Part shown: positions 50,145 to 59,094 of the stretch, piece after piece | Layout of the letters: each line of letters begins with the position of its first letter | How positions within the stretch are numbered: the first letter of the stretch is position 1 | DNA from: JBBQZO01 sp038207625 | GTDB taxonomy: Bacteria; Pseudomonadota; Gammaproteobacteria; Burkholderiales; Burkholderiaceae_D | Length of the DNA stretch: 64,000 bases | Direction: 5' to 3' | NCBI GenBank assembly: GCA_038207625.1 | Contig: JBBQZO010000016.1 | Location: 55,417-119,416 of the forward strand | Made by a program: the position numbers and the translations under genes | The notes under the pieces: generated by a model | Told to the model about the DNA's origin: nothing | The model's input: the letters and a program-made list of their open reading frames with translations, nothing else | Database searches by the model: none

Positions 50145-50921
50145 ATGTCATTTTTCTCGCCGCTGTTGTTTCTGATCTTTCTGTTCGTCATCGCCGGCCT
50201 GCGCATCGCCAATCAGTATCAGCGCGCGGTGGTATTCCGGCTCGGCAAACTGCAAGGCTTGCGCGGCCCCGGCCTGTACTGGATCATCCCGGTCATCGAG
50301 TGGCAGAAAACGGTCGATATCCGCACCATCACCACCTCGGTCGATCAGCAGGAGACGATCACCAAGGACAACGTGCCGGTCAAGGTGACGGTGGTGATCT
50401 GGTATTCGATCACCGACCCGGTCAAGTCCGTCATTGAAGTGGTCGATGTGGGCGGCGCGGTGGTGCAGGTGGCGCTGACGTCGATGCGCAATGTGATCGG
50501 ACGCCACACGCTCGACGACGTGCTCAAGGAGCAGGAACGGCTGGGCACTGACATGCGCAAGGTGATCGATGGCGCCACCGAACCTTGGGGCGTGAAGGTG
50601 ACGCGGGTTGAAATGCGCAACGTCGAAATTCCCGAATCGATGCAACGCGCGATGGCGCAGGAGGCCGAGGCACTGCGCGAAAAGCGCGCCCGCATCATCA
50701 AGGCCGAGGCTGAGCTGGAAGCGGCCGTCAAGCTGCGCGAGGCGGCAGGGCTGATCATGGAAAATCCGGCCGGGCTGGAACTGCGCCGCATGCAGATGAT
50801 CACCGAGGTCGGCGCGGAGCAGAATACGACGACGATCATCATGATGCCGAGCGAGTTCGTGTCGATGGCCAAGGGCATCGCCGACTGGACCGCCGCGCGC
50901 GTCGCGGTCGCGCCGAAGTAG
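50145..50921 (+). CDS. Slipin (stomatin-like SPFH/Band-7 protein)
   Basis: A 258-residue SPFH protein. An N-terminal membrane segment (FSPLLFLIFLFVIAGLRIANQYQRAVVFRLG) leads to the SPFH domain (GPGLYWIIPVIEWQKTVDIRT, DNVPVKVTVVIWYSI, RNVIGRHTLDDVLKEQERLG). A coiled-coil helix rich in A/E/R follows (AMAQEAEALREKRARIIKAEAELEAAVKLREAA, in part). Slipins form membrane scaffolds. There is no adjacent NfeD-like protease gene, which often partners it. GAGGAAT precedes the ATG. Confidence 0.92.
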   Translation: MSFFSPLLFLIFLFVIAGLRIANQYQRAVVFRLGKLQGLRGPGLYWIIPVIEWQKTVDIRTITTSVDQQETITKDNVPVKVTVVIWYSITDPVKSVIEVVDVGGAVVQVALTSMRNVIGRHTLDDVLKEQERLGTDMRKVIDGATEPWGVKVTRVEMRNVEIPESMQRAMAQEAEALREKRARIIKAEAELEAAVKLREAAGLIMENPAGLELRRMQMITEVGAEQNTTTIIMMPSEFVSMAKGIADWTAARVAVAPK

Positions 50922-50941
50922 GTGAGTGCCAGCGTTCGCGG

Positions 50942-51043
50942 TTGGATACCGCCAAAGCCAACAACGACATGCTCAATCAGTGGCGGGCCGTGGTGCCTCC
51001 AGGAGCCCGTGATTTAGGCGAACGTTTCGTCAACGACAGGTGA
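50942..51043 (+). pseudogene. Possible C-terminal remnant of a larger protein (toxin tail?)
   Basis: A frame without its own start reads LDTAKANNDMLNQWRAV then VPPGARDLGERFVNDR and ends at TGA 51041-51043. The residue mix is protein-like and unlike random high-GC frames. It ends ~65 bases before an immunity-like gene. This fits the cut-off end of a polymorphic toxin left next to its immunity gene. Family assignment is not possible by eye. Confidence 0.35.
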
Positions 51044-51108
51044 CGGCCAGAAGCAGACGATTAAACCGTCCAGCCAATAGCGCAAAACACGATAGAGAGT
51101 GAACTCGT

Positions 51109-51720
51109 ATGCCTAGTTGGACATTGGAAAACGCGGATGAGGTGGCGGCCGCAAGCAAATACACGTTTTTCAAATCGCCGAGGGAAACGATCTCGCTCGT
51201 CCAGTCAGGTGAAAACGTCAAGCTAATTTTTGTCTTCGATTCGGAGAATCCTGAAGCGCCCCGAGCCGAGAGAATGTGGGTAATTGTGGATCAGATCGGC
51301 CTTGACGGGCATTTCGTTGGTCGGCTGGACAACGAGCCGCGGTGGATCGAGGACTTGAAGCTGGGCGATGAAGTCACGTTCGACGCCAGGCACATCATCA
51401 ATACAGAGCATGACAGCGACGACAACATCGTTGAGCGATATATCAAGCGATGCTTCGTGACTCAACGCATTCTAAGAGATGGAGCCAAGGTGGGCTATCT
51501 ATATCGTGAGGAGCCCGACAATGAAAATGACAGCGGTTGGCGCTTCACGGCGAATGACGAATCTGATGAGTATATGGATGACCCGAAAAATGTAGTCTTT
51601 GTTTCCGTTGGCCTAGTGCTTTCAAAAGACGATTCTTTCATTGATCTGCTCGACGCCCCGGCGGGCGTGTCGTTCGTATTTGACGTTCAAGCCCAAATTT
51701 TCGTGCCAGAGTCGGATTGA
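51109..51720 (+). CDS. DUF2314-DUF2185 protein, probable immunity protein
   Basis: A 203-residue acidic protein. Residues ~1-105 look like DUF2314 (FFKSPRETISLVQSGENVKLIFVFD, ERMWVIVDQIGLDGHFVGRLDNEP, LKLGDEVTFDARHI). Residues ~110-200 match DUF2185/Imm33-like sequence (CFVTQRILRDGAKVGYLYREEPDNENDSGW then SDEYMDDPKNVVFVSVGLVLSKDDSF, in pieces). Both families occur among immunity proteins of contact-dependent or T6SS toxins. Its base use is lower in GC than the neighbours, as expected for a mobile cassette. Function is inferred. Confidence 0.72.
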   Translation: MPSWTLENADEVAAASKYTFFKSPRETISLVQSGENVKLIFVFDSENPEAPRAERMWVIVDQIGLDGHFVGRLDNEPRWIEDLKLGDEVTFDARHIINTEHDSDDNIVERYIKRCFVTQRILRDGAKVGYLYREEPDNENDSGWRFTANDESDEYMDDPKNVVFVSVGLVLSKDDSFIDLLDAPAGVSFVFDVQAQIFVPESD

Positions 51721-51844
51721 CGCCGGACAGTCTGCTGTGGGGCGCCAGCGGCGGAGTCGGCAGACGCCAGACGCCAGACTGCAGTCGAGTACAATCGCCA
51801 GGAGCCGGCCAGGAGAGACTAGGGCACATACATAAAAAAGCTAA

Positions 51845-52345
51845 ATGAGCAAAAAAACGCTTCCTCAGATCCTTCGTCGCTTCGTCCATATTTGCCACCC
51901 GATTAATTTCACTAAAGAAGAGGTATTGGAACAATGTTCCAGTGGCCGACGATACGAACTAACGATCATCCGGTTCACACCCGACCCAGTGCCGGTGACT
52001 GATACGTTTAGCTCAGGAAATGCGGCCGCTATTTGGCTTGGTGTTCCCACCGACACAGACTGTCTAATCGAAGCTTCAGTGTGGCAGGACACCTATAGCT
52101 TGGGCGATTTTTGCTTTTGGTGTTCTGGGGCGTATGCCGTTGCACGAATAGGTGAGCATCGCTCACACAATGCGAGCAATCCCGACAGCACTTTCGCGAA
52201 TAGTAAAACCATCTCGTTTAAAGATGACGACGGCTCGCTTTACACCCCATCGAGCGAACTGGTGTTGCCGCGTGAACTGGCCGTTCGTGCCATTCACGCT
52301 TGGCTCGCAGATTTGGAGCAACCAAGTTTCCTGCACTGGAGTTAG
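51845..52345 (+). CDS. Imm1-like probable immunity protein
   Basis: A 166-residue protein with no signal peptide. The C-terminal run SSELVLPRELAVRAIHAWL and EQPSFLHW resembles the end of Imm1-family immunity proteins (an acidic/'P' motif, helix, then W). The centre is beta-rich (AIWLGVPTDTDCLIEASVWQDTYSLGDFCFW). GC content is lower than around it. It lies 124 bases after the DUF2314 gene, and the gap holds a short frame ending ...LGHIHKKAK that overlaps this start (ATGA). The Imm1 assignment is tentative. Confidence 0.5.
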   Translation: MSKKTLPQILRRFVHICHPINFTKEEVLEQCSSGRRYELTIIRFTPDPVPVTDTFSSGNAAAIWLGVPTDTDCLIEASVWQDTYSLGDFCFWCSGAYAVARIGEHRSHNASNPDSTFANSKTISFKDDDGSLYTPSSELVLPRELAVRAIHAWLADLEQPSFLHWS

Positions 52346-52455
52346 CGTCGCCAAAAGAACCGTTGATGAGAAAATGATGGAGATGTCCGCAATGGGGTGT
52401 AAGCGGTCCGTCACAAATTGTCAATGACGGTGCTGGCGTTACGCTCACCGCTTGC

Positions 52456-54501
52456 CTACAGTCCGAGCACGATGCCGCCGGCGCTGTCGGCGCTCGGCAC
52501 AGCACAACAGATCAACACCTCACCTGCGGCCAACTCCAACGCTGGCGCCGCCGGGTAGCTCACCGCGCCGGCCAACAGTTTGGTTTTGCAGCTGCCGCAG
52601 CTACCGTTGCGACAATCGAAGTCCGGCGTCAAGCCGCGCGCCTCGGCCAATTCCAGCAGACTCCCGCCGCCCGGTATCCAGCGCGCTTCTTTGGCCGATT
52701 GCGCAAACGCCACCGGCACGGGTACGCTCGCGGCCGGTGCGCTTTGGCGCCCCGGTGCGTCCAGGCTTCGGCGCAGCGCCGACGGACCAAACGATTCGGC
52801 GTGAATGCGCTCGTCGGGAATGCGCAGCGCGCGTAGACCGTCGTACAAATCCTGGGTGAAGGCGCTCGGACCGCACAGATAAAAATCGAAGTCGTCGAAC
52901 GGTAGCAGCGCTTTCAGCAAGTCCAGGTCGATGCGGCCACGCACTTCGTAGTCGCGACCCGGCACGGCCGCAGGCTCCGGCGCGCTCAGTACGCGCACCG
53001 TGGTCAGCGCCGCGCCAGCTTGGGTCTGCAGCGCGCGCAACTCGGCGTCGAAAGCCCGCTCGGCCATGCTGCGCGCCGCATGCACAAAGTAAGTGGGACG
53101 CATGCTGCGCGTGCGCAGGCCTTCGTACACCACCGTTTTTAGCATCGCCAGCATCGGCGTGATGCCCACCCCGGCCGACAGCAGCACCAGCGGGCGCGTC
53201 GCATGCGGGTCGACCACGAATGCGCCTTGGGGCGCGCGCGCCTCGATCTCGTCGCCCACTTTCAGTTGCGTATGCAGGTGGTGCGACACGGCGCCTTCGC
53301 ACTTGACGCTTATCCGGTAGCTGGCGTCGGACGGCGCGACCGATAGCGTGTAGCTGCGCGTGCTCATCGGCGCGCCGGGGGCGAGCGCCAGCCGGACCGG
53401 CAAATGCTGGCCGGCCGAGAACGTCGCCAGGCCCGCCCCGTCGCATGGCGCGAGGTGGAACGATTTGATGGTGGCGCTTTCATCGACAATGTCGGTGACG
53501 CGGAAACGGCGCCACGCATTGCGCAACGCGTGCGCGGCCTGGCGCTCGCCCGCCTGCTGCCACGAACCCGTCATCAGGCAATTGGGCGAGACGCCTTCGA
53601 GGCTGGCGCGCATGCGCAGCGCGCCGCGCCGCCGCACCAATTGCTCCACTTGCAGGCGCCAGATCCGCTCAGCGCCCTGGAAACTGCTGACCTCCTGCGT
53701 GTCGAACACCAGCTCGGCGCGGCCCGTCAGTTGCAGCATGTCGCCATTGCTGAAGTCGACGAACAGCAGGCCGGCCTTGGGATTCTGGTGCAGATTGCCC
53801 AGCGTGTTGAAATGCAGGTTGCCGGCGAAGTCGGGAATGGTCAGCACTTGCCCATCGATGCGCACGAAACCGGGTTTGCCGCCGCGGTGGGAAACATCGA
53901 CCTGACGCGTTCCGTCGGGTAGGTCGACGTAGCTGGCGACAAAAAACGTATCGGCGCGCGAGATCAAGTCGACTGCATCGGCGTCGAGCTCAAGCAGCTT
54001 GTCGGTGACATCCACAGTTGGCGAGGTCGGTGCCGACACGAAGCGGGTGCGACGCAGCTGAATGTATTGCGGGCAGTTGCCGAAGCTGTGTTCGACGTGC
54101 AGCGTGAAGCCGTTCTCGTCACGCATGACGACCTTGCCGTTGGCGCGGTTGCGCCGCCGCGTCGACAGTTCGATGCCGAGCACGCCCAGCGCCGCACCGG
54201 GCAGCAAGGCGGCGCGGGCAGGATCGCTTGCGCCGGGCAGCGCGTTGAAGCGCAGTGTGCGCGGGTCCGGTGAGTCGGCCAGATTGGCGCGCGCTTCGAC
54301 CAGGCTGGCCCACGGATTGCCGGCCGCGTCCACCACGCCCAGCGCCAGGAACGGCAGTTGGCGGAAGAACTGGCGGTGCTGCTCGGGCATGAAGTCGCGT
54401 ATCACCTTGGCGCCGTGTTCAGCCATGCGCTCGGCGACACCGGCGCGTTGTTGCAGCGCGCGTTCGCCTGCATGCCAGGGGGAGTGGGGTGTGCTTGTCA
54501 T
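52456..54501 (-). CDS. PNPOx-like / ferredoxin-reductase / 2Fe-2S three-module redox protein
   Basis: 681 residues in three modules. Residues ~40-310 hold pyridoxamine-phosphate-oxidase-like FMN sequence (FFRQLPFLALGVVDAAGNPWASLVEA; ISRADTFFVASYVDLPDGTRQVDVSHRGGKPGFV). Residues ~330-570 are a ferredoxin-NADP reductase-type FAD/NAD(P) unit (STRSYTLSVAP, LLSAGVGITPMLAML, DFYLCGPSAFTQD). Residues ~595-681 are a plant-type [2Fe-2S] domain (PDFDCRNGSCGSCKTKLLAGAVSY plus CC near the end). It should move electrons from NAD(P)H through FAD and 2Fe-2S to an FMN-bound substrate. The substrate is unknown. Confidence 0.88.
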   Translation of the reverse strand: MTSTPHSPWHAGERALQQRAGVAERMAEHGAKVIRDFMPEQHRQFFRQLPFLALGVVDAAGNPWASLVEARANLADSPDPRTLRFNALPGASDPARAALLPGAALGVLGIELSTRRRNRANGKVVMRDENGFTLHVEHSFGNCPQYIQLRRTRFVSAPTSPTVDVTDKLLELDADAVDLISRADTFFVASYVDLPDGTRQVDVSHRGGKPGFVRIDGQVLTIPDFAGNLHFNTLGNLHQNPKAGLLFVDFSNGDMLQLTGRAELVFDTQEVSSFQGAERIWRLQVEQLVRRRGALRMRASLEGVSPNCLMTGSWQQAGERQAAHALRNAWRRFRVTDIVDESATIKSFHLAPCDGAGLATFSAGQHLPVRLALAPGAPMSTRSYTLSVAPSDASYRISVKCEGAVSHHLHTQLKVGDEIEARAPQGAFVVDPHATRPLVLLSAGVGITPMLAMLKTVVYEGLRTRSMRPTYFVHAARSMAERAFDAELRALQTQAGAALTTVRVLSAPEPAAVPGRDYEVRGRIDLDLLKALLPFDDFDFYLCGPSAFTQDLYDGLRALRIPDERIHAESFGPSALRRSLDAPGRQSAPAASVPVPVAFAQSAKEARWIPGGGSLLELAEARGLTPDFDCRNGSCGSCKTKLLAGAVSYPAAPALELAAGEVLICCAVPSADSAGGIVLGL

Positions 54502-54597
54502 GATCTTGCTCCATCGTCGCGACGGGCCGGCGGGCCGGGCGCTGGTACTGTCAGGCGGGCGCCCATCTCGGCGCGCCCGCTGCGCGTTATCCGTGCC

Positions 54598-55224
54598 TCA
54601 GGCAGCCAATCCGACCGGTGTTTTTTGCATGCCGACGAAACCGGGCAGTGCCTCGATGCGCGCCAACCATGCGCGCACGGCGGGATAGTCGGCCAGAGAT
54701 ACATTGCCTTCCGGCGCATGGGCGATGTAGGTGTAGGCGGCCACGTCGGCGATGGTGATTTGTTCGCCCACCAGGAATGCGTGTTGCGCCAGCGTGCTCT
54801 CGATCACGGCCAGCACGGTGTGCGCGCGGGCGATCAGTTCGCTCGCGTTCAGCGGCGCGCCAAACACGGTGACCAAACGCGCGGCGGCCGGGCCGAACGC
54901 GATCGGGCCTGCGGCGACCGATAACCAGCGTTGCACCGCAGCCTGGTCGGCCGGGTTGGCTGGCAGCCAGTTGTCGCCACCGTATTTGCGCGCCAGATAG
55001 ACCAGAATCGCGTTCGAGTCGCTGACGATGGTGCCCGCGTCGTCGATCACAGGCACCTGTCCGAACGGGTTGAGCGCCAGGAAGGCTGGCTGTTTGTGCG
55101 CGCCGACGCGCAAGTCGACATTGATCAGTTCGGCCGGCACATTCATCAGTGACAGCATCAGTTGCACGCGGTGTGCGTGGCCGGACAGCGGGAAGGTGTA
55201 CAGCTTGATCGGTGTGGCGGACAT
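54598..55224 (-). CDS. Glutathione S-transferase
   Basis: A 208-residue GST. The N-terminal thioredoxin-like domain has IKLYTFPLSGHAHRVQLMLSL (Ser in the usual catalytic place), NPFGQVPVIDDAGTIVSDSNAILVYLARKYG with the VP cis-proline and DSNAIL glutathione site. The helical C-terminal domain has the N-capping LVGEQITIADVAAYTYIAH. ATG 55224 is chosen; the upstream extension to 55290 lacks family-like sequence. Same strand as the redox protein, 96 bases upstream of it, so they may be co-transcribed for detoxification. Confidence 0.92.
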   Translation of the reverse strand: MSATPIKLYTFPLSGHAHRVQLMLSLMNVPAELINVDLRVGAHKQPAFLALNPFGQVPVIDDAGTIVSDSNAILVYLARKYGGDNWLPANPADQAAVQRWLSVAAGPIAFGPAAARLVTVFGAPLNASELIARAHTVLAVIESTLAQHAFLVGEQITIADVAAYTYIAHAPEGNVSLADYPAVRAWLARIEALPGFVGMQKTPVGLAA

Positions 55225-55401
55225 GGGAATTCTCCGTAAGCGGTTGAGGGAAGTGCAGCTGGTCAGGCGGGCCGGGTATTCACGTCCCACCGTCAGAACT
55301 GCATTCTCCGCTCAATGTTTGGCGCTTAGAATCCCCACATTTTGCAAATGATCATTCCACTAATCGGAATGGCGCGACGCGTGTGTTCGCCGTTGCTGCC
55401 G

Positions 55402-56337
55402 CTACGGGAGCAACGCCTTGGCCGCTGCCGTGACCTGATCGCGCAGCCATTTGTGTTCGGGCGCCTGGTGCACGCGTTCGTGCCACAGCTGGTAAAAGCG
55501 CATCGGCGGGAACTTGAGCGGCAAGGTATACGTCTTCAGCGGCAGCGTCCTTTCATGGAAGCGCATGAACTGGCGTCCGGTTGTGAGCACCAGGTCGGTC
55601 TGCGTCAGCATGTAGGGGATCAGGCCGAAGTAGGGCGACTCGACCATCACGTTGCGGCGCAGATTGTTCTTTTCGAGGAAAGCGTCGATCACGCCGTGAT
55701 AGCCCGACACCATCTGGGTCGGCGCGATGTGCGGCAGCCCCAGATAGTCTTCCAGCGTCATCGCGTCGCTGGCGGTGCGCTTCGCGTACGGGCAGTCGGC
55801 GCGCATGGTGCACACGATGGGGTCTTCAAACAGTTTGGAAATATGCAGGTGCTCGGGCGGCTCGTCCCAGTTGGCGATGACCAGGTCCATGTCGCCGTCC
55901 GCCAGCAGGCGCACGTAGTCGGCGCCCGGCCCGACACTGTGGATCACGACCCGGCTGCGCGGCGAACCACGGCGCAAACTGGCCACCACGTTGGGCAGGA
56001 ACTGGCTGTCAAGATAATCGGGCGCGGCGATGCGGAAGGTGCGCGCCTCGTCTTGCGCCACGAAAGGGGTTTTTTTGACGAACAGGTTTTCGGTCTCGTC
56101 GAGGATGCGTTTGGCCGGCAGCAGCAGGCTCTCGCCATGCTGGGTCGGCACCATGCCGCGCGCGCCGCGCACCAGCAGCGGGTCGCCCGTCAGCTCGCGC
56201 AGCTTGCGCAGCGAGGCCGAAATCGACGGCTGCGGCTGGTTCAATTTGAGCGCCACGCGCGACACGTTCTTTTCCACCAGCAGCAGGTAGAGGATGCGGA
56301 TCAGGTGCAAGTCGAGATGCTGGGGCAGGGTGGGCAT
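55402..56337 (-). CDS. LysR-type regulator divergent from puuD
   Basis: A 311-residue LysR regulator. The winged helix is LHLIRILYLLLVEKNVSRVALKLNQPQPSISASLRKLRELTGDPLLVRGARG (residues ~9-60, given in part). The effector domain shows RTFRIAAPDYLDSQFLPNVVASLR and GDMDLVIANWDEPPEHL. The NodD/NahR-like wording (QPSISASLRKLR) is typical. It is divergent from puuD with a 120-bp gap holding a near-perfect inverted repeat, so it most likely controls urate oxidation. Confidence 0.9.
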   Translation of the reverse strand: MPTLPQHLDLHLIRILYLLLVEKNVSRVALKLNQPQPSISASLRKLRELTGDPLLVRGARGMVPTQHGESLLLPAKRILDETENLFVKKTPFVAQDEARTFRIAAPDYLDSQFLPNVVASLRRGSPRSRVVIHSVGPGADYVRLLADGDMDLVIANWDEPPEHLHISKLFEDPIVCTMRADCPYAKRTASDAMTLEDYLGLPHIAPTQMVSGYHGVIDAFLEKNNLRRNVMVESPYFGLIPYMLTQTDLVLTTGRQFMRFHERTLPLKTYTLPLKFPPMRFYQLWHERVHQAPEHKWLRDQVTAAAKALLP

Positions 56338-56357
56338 GGGTATCTATATGGAATCGA

Positions 56358-56372
56358 GTATGTTGAATATAC
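56358..56372. promoter_or_regulatory. LysR-type operator candidate in the LysR/puuD gap
   Basis: GTATGTTGAATATAC is a 15-base near-palindrome (12 of 14 paired positions agree around the centre). It has the T-N11-A shape expected for LysR-family sites and lies midway between the divergent starts at 56337 and 56458. Confidence 0.5.
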
Positions 56373-56457
56373 GACATTTTTCATGTAAAGAAAGAAAAAT
56401 CGGTTTATCGTCGAGCCAGCCGCGCAGTGTGCGCGGGCCCACGTCACGAGGATGCAC

Positions 56458-57675
56458 ATGGAAGTTTTTGGATACTTGATCCCGTACGCTCTGGAATGGA
56501 TGAATCTGATCGTGCGCTGGTTGCACCTGATCACCGGCATTGCGTGGATCGGCGCCTCGTTCTACTTTGTGTGGCTCGACAACACGATCCGCCCGCCCGC
56601 CGCCGGTTCCGAGCTGGCCAACAAAGGCGTGTCGGGCGAGTTGTGGGCGGTGCATGGGGGTGGTTTCTACAATCCGCAGAAATACCTGGTGGCACCTAGG
56701 GAACTGCCCAAGGAGCTGCACTGGTTCAAGTGGGAGGCCTACTCGACCTGGCTGTCCGGCTTTGCGTTGCTGACGATCGTCTACTACTTCAACGCGCAGG
56801 CGATGCTGGTCGATAAATCGGTGGCCGACCTGTCCAGCCTGCAGGCGGTCGGCATCGGCCTGGGCAGCTTGCTGCTGGGCTGGACCGTGTACGACCTGCT
56901 GTGCAGATCAAAGTTGGGCAAGCACGACCTGGCGTTTGGCGCCGTGATGTTCGTGTTCCTCGTGGCCAGCGCCTGGGTGCTGGGTCACTTCCTGAGCGGA
57001 CGCGCCGCCTACATCCACGTGGGTGCGATGATCGGCACAATGATGGTCGGCAACGTGCTGATGCTGATCATTCCCGGGCAGCGCAAGCTGGTCGACGCCA
57101 TGATGGCCGGGCGCGCGCCCGACCCGATCCACGGTCAGAAGGCCAAGCAGCGCAGCGTCCATAACAACTACTTCACGCTGCCGGTACTGTTCATCATGAT
57201 CAGCAACCATTACGCGATGACGTACCGGCACGAGCATGCCTGGCTGGTGCTGGCCGTGATCATGGCCGCCGGCGTGCTGATCCGGCACTTCTTCAATCTG
57301 CGCCACAAAGGCCGCGTCGTGTGGGGCTATCCGATTGCCGGCGTGGCGCTGTTGCTGGCGCTGGCCGTCGCGCTGGCGCCGAAAGCCCCGGTGGCCGCCG
57401 CCGCCGGGGCCGATCCGGTGGCGCAGTTTGCGCGCGTGCAGGCCATCGTCAGCGTACGATGCGTCGCCTGTCATGCGGCCCATCCGACACAGCCGGGGTT
57501 TGCCACGGCGCCGGCCGGCGTCACGCTGACCGACGCGGCGTTGATTCGTCAACATGCGGCCAGGGTGTATCTGCAGGCGGTGCAGTTAAAGGCGATGCCG
57601 ATCGGGAACCTGACGCAGATGACCGATGCCGAACGCAGCGAAGTCGGTGCCTGGTATGAGGCCGGCGCTAAATAA
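56458..57675 (+). CDS. puuD: Membrane-bound urate hydroxylase with C-terminal cytochrome c
   Basis: A 405-residue PuuD. About eight membrane segments begin with WMNLIVRWLHLITGIAWIGASFYFVWLDN and include GELWAVHGGGFYNPQKY, with His residues, and RSVHNNYFTLPVLFIMISNHYAMTY. The soluble C-terminal part has a heme c motif CVACH (Cys335, Cys338, His339) and a distal Met (KAMPIGNLTQM). It oxidises urate to 5-hydroxyisourate, passing electrons to the respiratory chain. ATG 56458 has GAGG 6 bases upstream; ATG 56452 would touch it. It ties the locus to purine breakdown. Confidence 0.93.
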   Translation: MEVFGYLIPYALEWMNLIVRWLHLITGIAWIGASFYFVWLDNTIRPPAAGSELANKGVSGELWAVHGGGFYNPQKYLVAPRELPKELHWFKWEAYSTWLSGFALLTIVYYFNAQAMLVDKSVADLSSLQAVGIGLGSLLLGWTVYDLLCRSKLGKHDLAFGAVMFVFLVASAWVLGHFLSGRAAYIHVGAMIGTMMVGNVLMLIIPGQRKLVDAMMAGRAPDPIHGQKAKQRSVHNNYFTLPVLFIMISNHYAMTYRHEHAWLVLAVIMAAGVLIRHFFNLRHKGRVVWGYPIAGVALLLALAVALAPKAPVAAAAGADPVAQFARVQAIVSVRCVACHAAHPTQPGFATAPAGVTLTDAALIRQHAARVYLQAVQLKAMPIGNLTQMTDAERSEVGAWYEAGAK

Positions 57676-57742
57676 ATTTCAGGGTGAAACAATCGATCAG
57701 GCGCCGCTGCGTGCGGTGCGCAACCACAACCGGAAAACAAGC

Positions 57743-58990
57743 ATGAGCCAAGCCACCCTAAACACTGCCCAGGAACGTCTGCTGAACTGGATCGACGCCC
57801 ACTTCGACGAGGAAGTGGCGTTCTTGCAGAAAGTGGTACAGATTCCGACCGATACGCCGCCGGGAAACAATGCGCCGCACGCCGACGCCGTCGCCGCCAT
57901 GCTGGGCGAGTTTGGCATGCCGGCCGAAAAACATGTGGTGCCGGCCCAGCAGGTGCACGACTACGGCATGCAAAGCATCACCAACCTGATCGTGCGGCGC
58001 CCGTATCAGGCCGGTGGTCCGACGGTGGCGCTGAACGCGCATGGCGACGTGGTGCCGCCGGGCGAAGGCTGGATACACCCCCCGTATGGCGGCGTGATCG
58101 AGGACGGCTTCATGTACGGGCGTGCGACGGCGGTGTCGAAAGGCGACTTTGCGACTTATATCTTCGCCACGCGCGCGCTTGAAGCGCTGGGCGTGCCGCT
58201 GAAAGGCGCGCTGGAGTTGCACTTCACCTACGACGAAGAGTTTGGCGGCCTGCTGGGGCCGGGATGGTTGCTCGAACAGCAGTTGAGCAAGCCGGACTTC
58301 GTCATCGCGGCTGGCTTCAGCTACGGCATCGTCACCGCGCATAACGCCTGCCTGCAACTGGAAATCACCGTGCATGGCAAATCGGGCCACGGCGCGATGC
58401 CGGAAACGGGACACGACGCGCTGCAGGCGGCCACCGCCATCCTCAACGCAATCTACGGCGACCTGGCGCGCCTGCGCACCATCAAGTCGGCGGTGCCGGG
58501 CATCGACTCGCCGACCATGCTGGTGGGACGCATCGACGGCGGCACCAACACCAACGTCGTGCCCGGCAAGGTCGTGCTGAAGATGGACCGGCGCATGATC
58601 CCCGAGGAGGACCCGGTGGCGGTCGAAGCGCAGGTGCGCGGCCTGATCGAGGCTGCCGTGCAGGGCATGCCGGGCATCCGTGTCGACATCCGCCGCCTGT
58701 TGCTGTCGCATGCGCTGCGCCCGCAGCCCGGTTCGCAGCGCCTGGTGGACAGTTTGCAACAGAGCGCCCGGCACATATTGGGCGAAGACATTCCCGCCCA
58801 CGGCACGCCCTTGTACGCCGACGCACGCCTGTACAGCGAGCGCGGCATCGCGGCGGTGCTGTACGGCGCCGGACCGCGCACGGTGCCCGAATCGAACGCC
58901 AAGAAGACCGATGAGCGGCTGGCGCTGGAGGACTTGCGCAAGGCCACCAAGGTCGTCGCGCTGACCTTGCTCGATTTTTTGGCCGCCTGA
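57743..58990 (+). CDS. M20 family metallohydrolase (ArgE/DapE-like)
   Basis: A 415-residue M20 enzyme. Metal-site motifs are ALNAHGDVVPPGEGWIHPPYGG (His-x-Asp), HFTYDEEFGGLLGPGWLLEQQ (Glu-Glu) and HGTPLYADARLYSERGIAAVLYGAG. A dimerisation domain lies between (EITVHGKSGHGAMPETGHDALQA). It removes an acyl, carbamoyl or amino-acid group from an unknown substrate. It lies 67 bases after puuD on the same strand, so a purine- or ureide-derived substrate is possible but unproven. Confidence 0.85.
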   Translation: MSQATLNTAQERLLNWIDAHFDEEVAFLQKVVQIPTDTPPGNNAPHADAVAAMLGEFGMPAEKHVVPAQQVHDYGMQSITNLIVRRPYQAGGPTVALNAHGDVVPPGEGWIHPPYGGVIEDGFMYGRATAVSKGDFATYIFATRALEALGVPLKGALELHFTYDEEFGGLLGPGWLLEQQLSKPDFVIAAGFSYGIVTAHNACLQLEITVHGKSGHGAMPETGHDALQAATAILNAIYGDLARLRTIKSAVPGIDSPTMLVGRIDGGTNTNVVPGKVVLKMDRRMIPEEDPVAVEAQVRGLIEAAVQGMPGIRVDIRRLLLSHALRPQPGSQRLVDSLQQSARHILGEDIPAHGTPLYADARLYSERGIAAVLYGAGPRTVPESNAKKTDERLALEDLRKATKVVALTLLDFLAA

Positions 58991-59005
58991 TTCAGGGTAA
59001 TTGAT

Positions 59006-59030
59006 GCGCTGCACAAAACAGCGCGTTTTT
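59006..59030 (+). terminator. Intrinsic terminator after the M20 gene
   Basis: GCGCTG and CAGCGC form a 6-base stem with a 7-base A-rich loop, followed by G and five T. It separates the puuD-M20 pair from the downstream porin/ABC unit. Confidence 0.75.
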
Positions 59031-59033
59031 GCC

Positions 59034-59063
59034 TTGACGCCACAAACCGAATATCGTTACACT
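59034..59063 (+). promoter_or_regulatory. Putative sigma-70 promoter for the leader/porin/ABC unit
   Basis: TTGACG (59034-59039) and TACACT (59058-59063) are 18 bases apart, directly after the terminator. Transcription would start near 59070 and give a ~340-base leader before the porin gene, long enough for an attenuator. Confidence 0.55.
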
Positions 59064-59094
59064 TCGCCTGTTCTTATTTTATGGAGTCCCTTTC

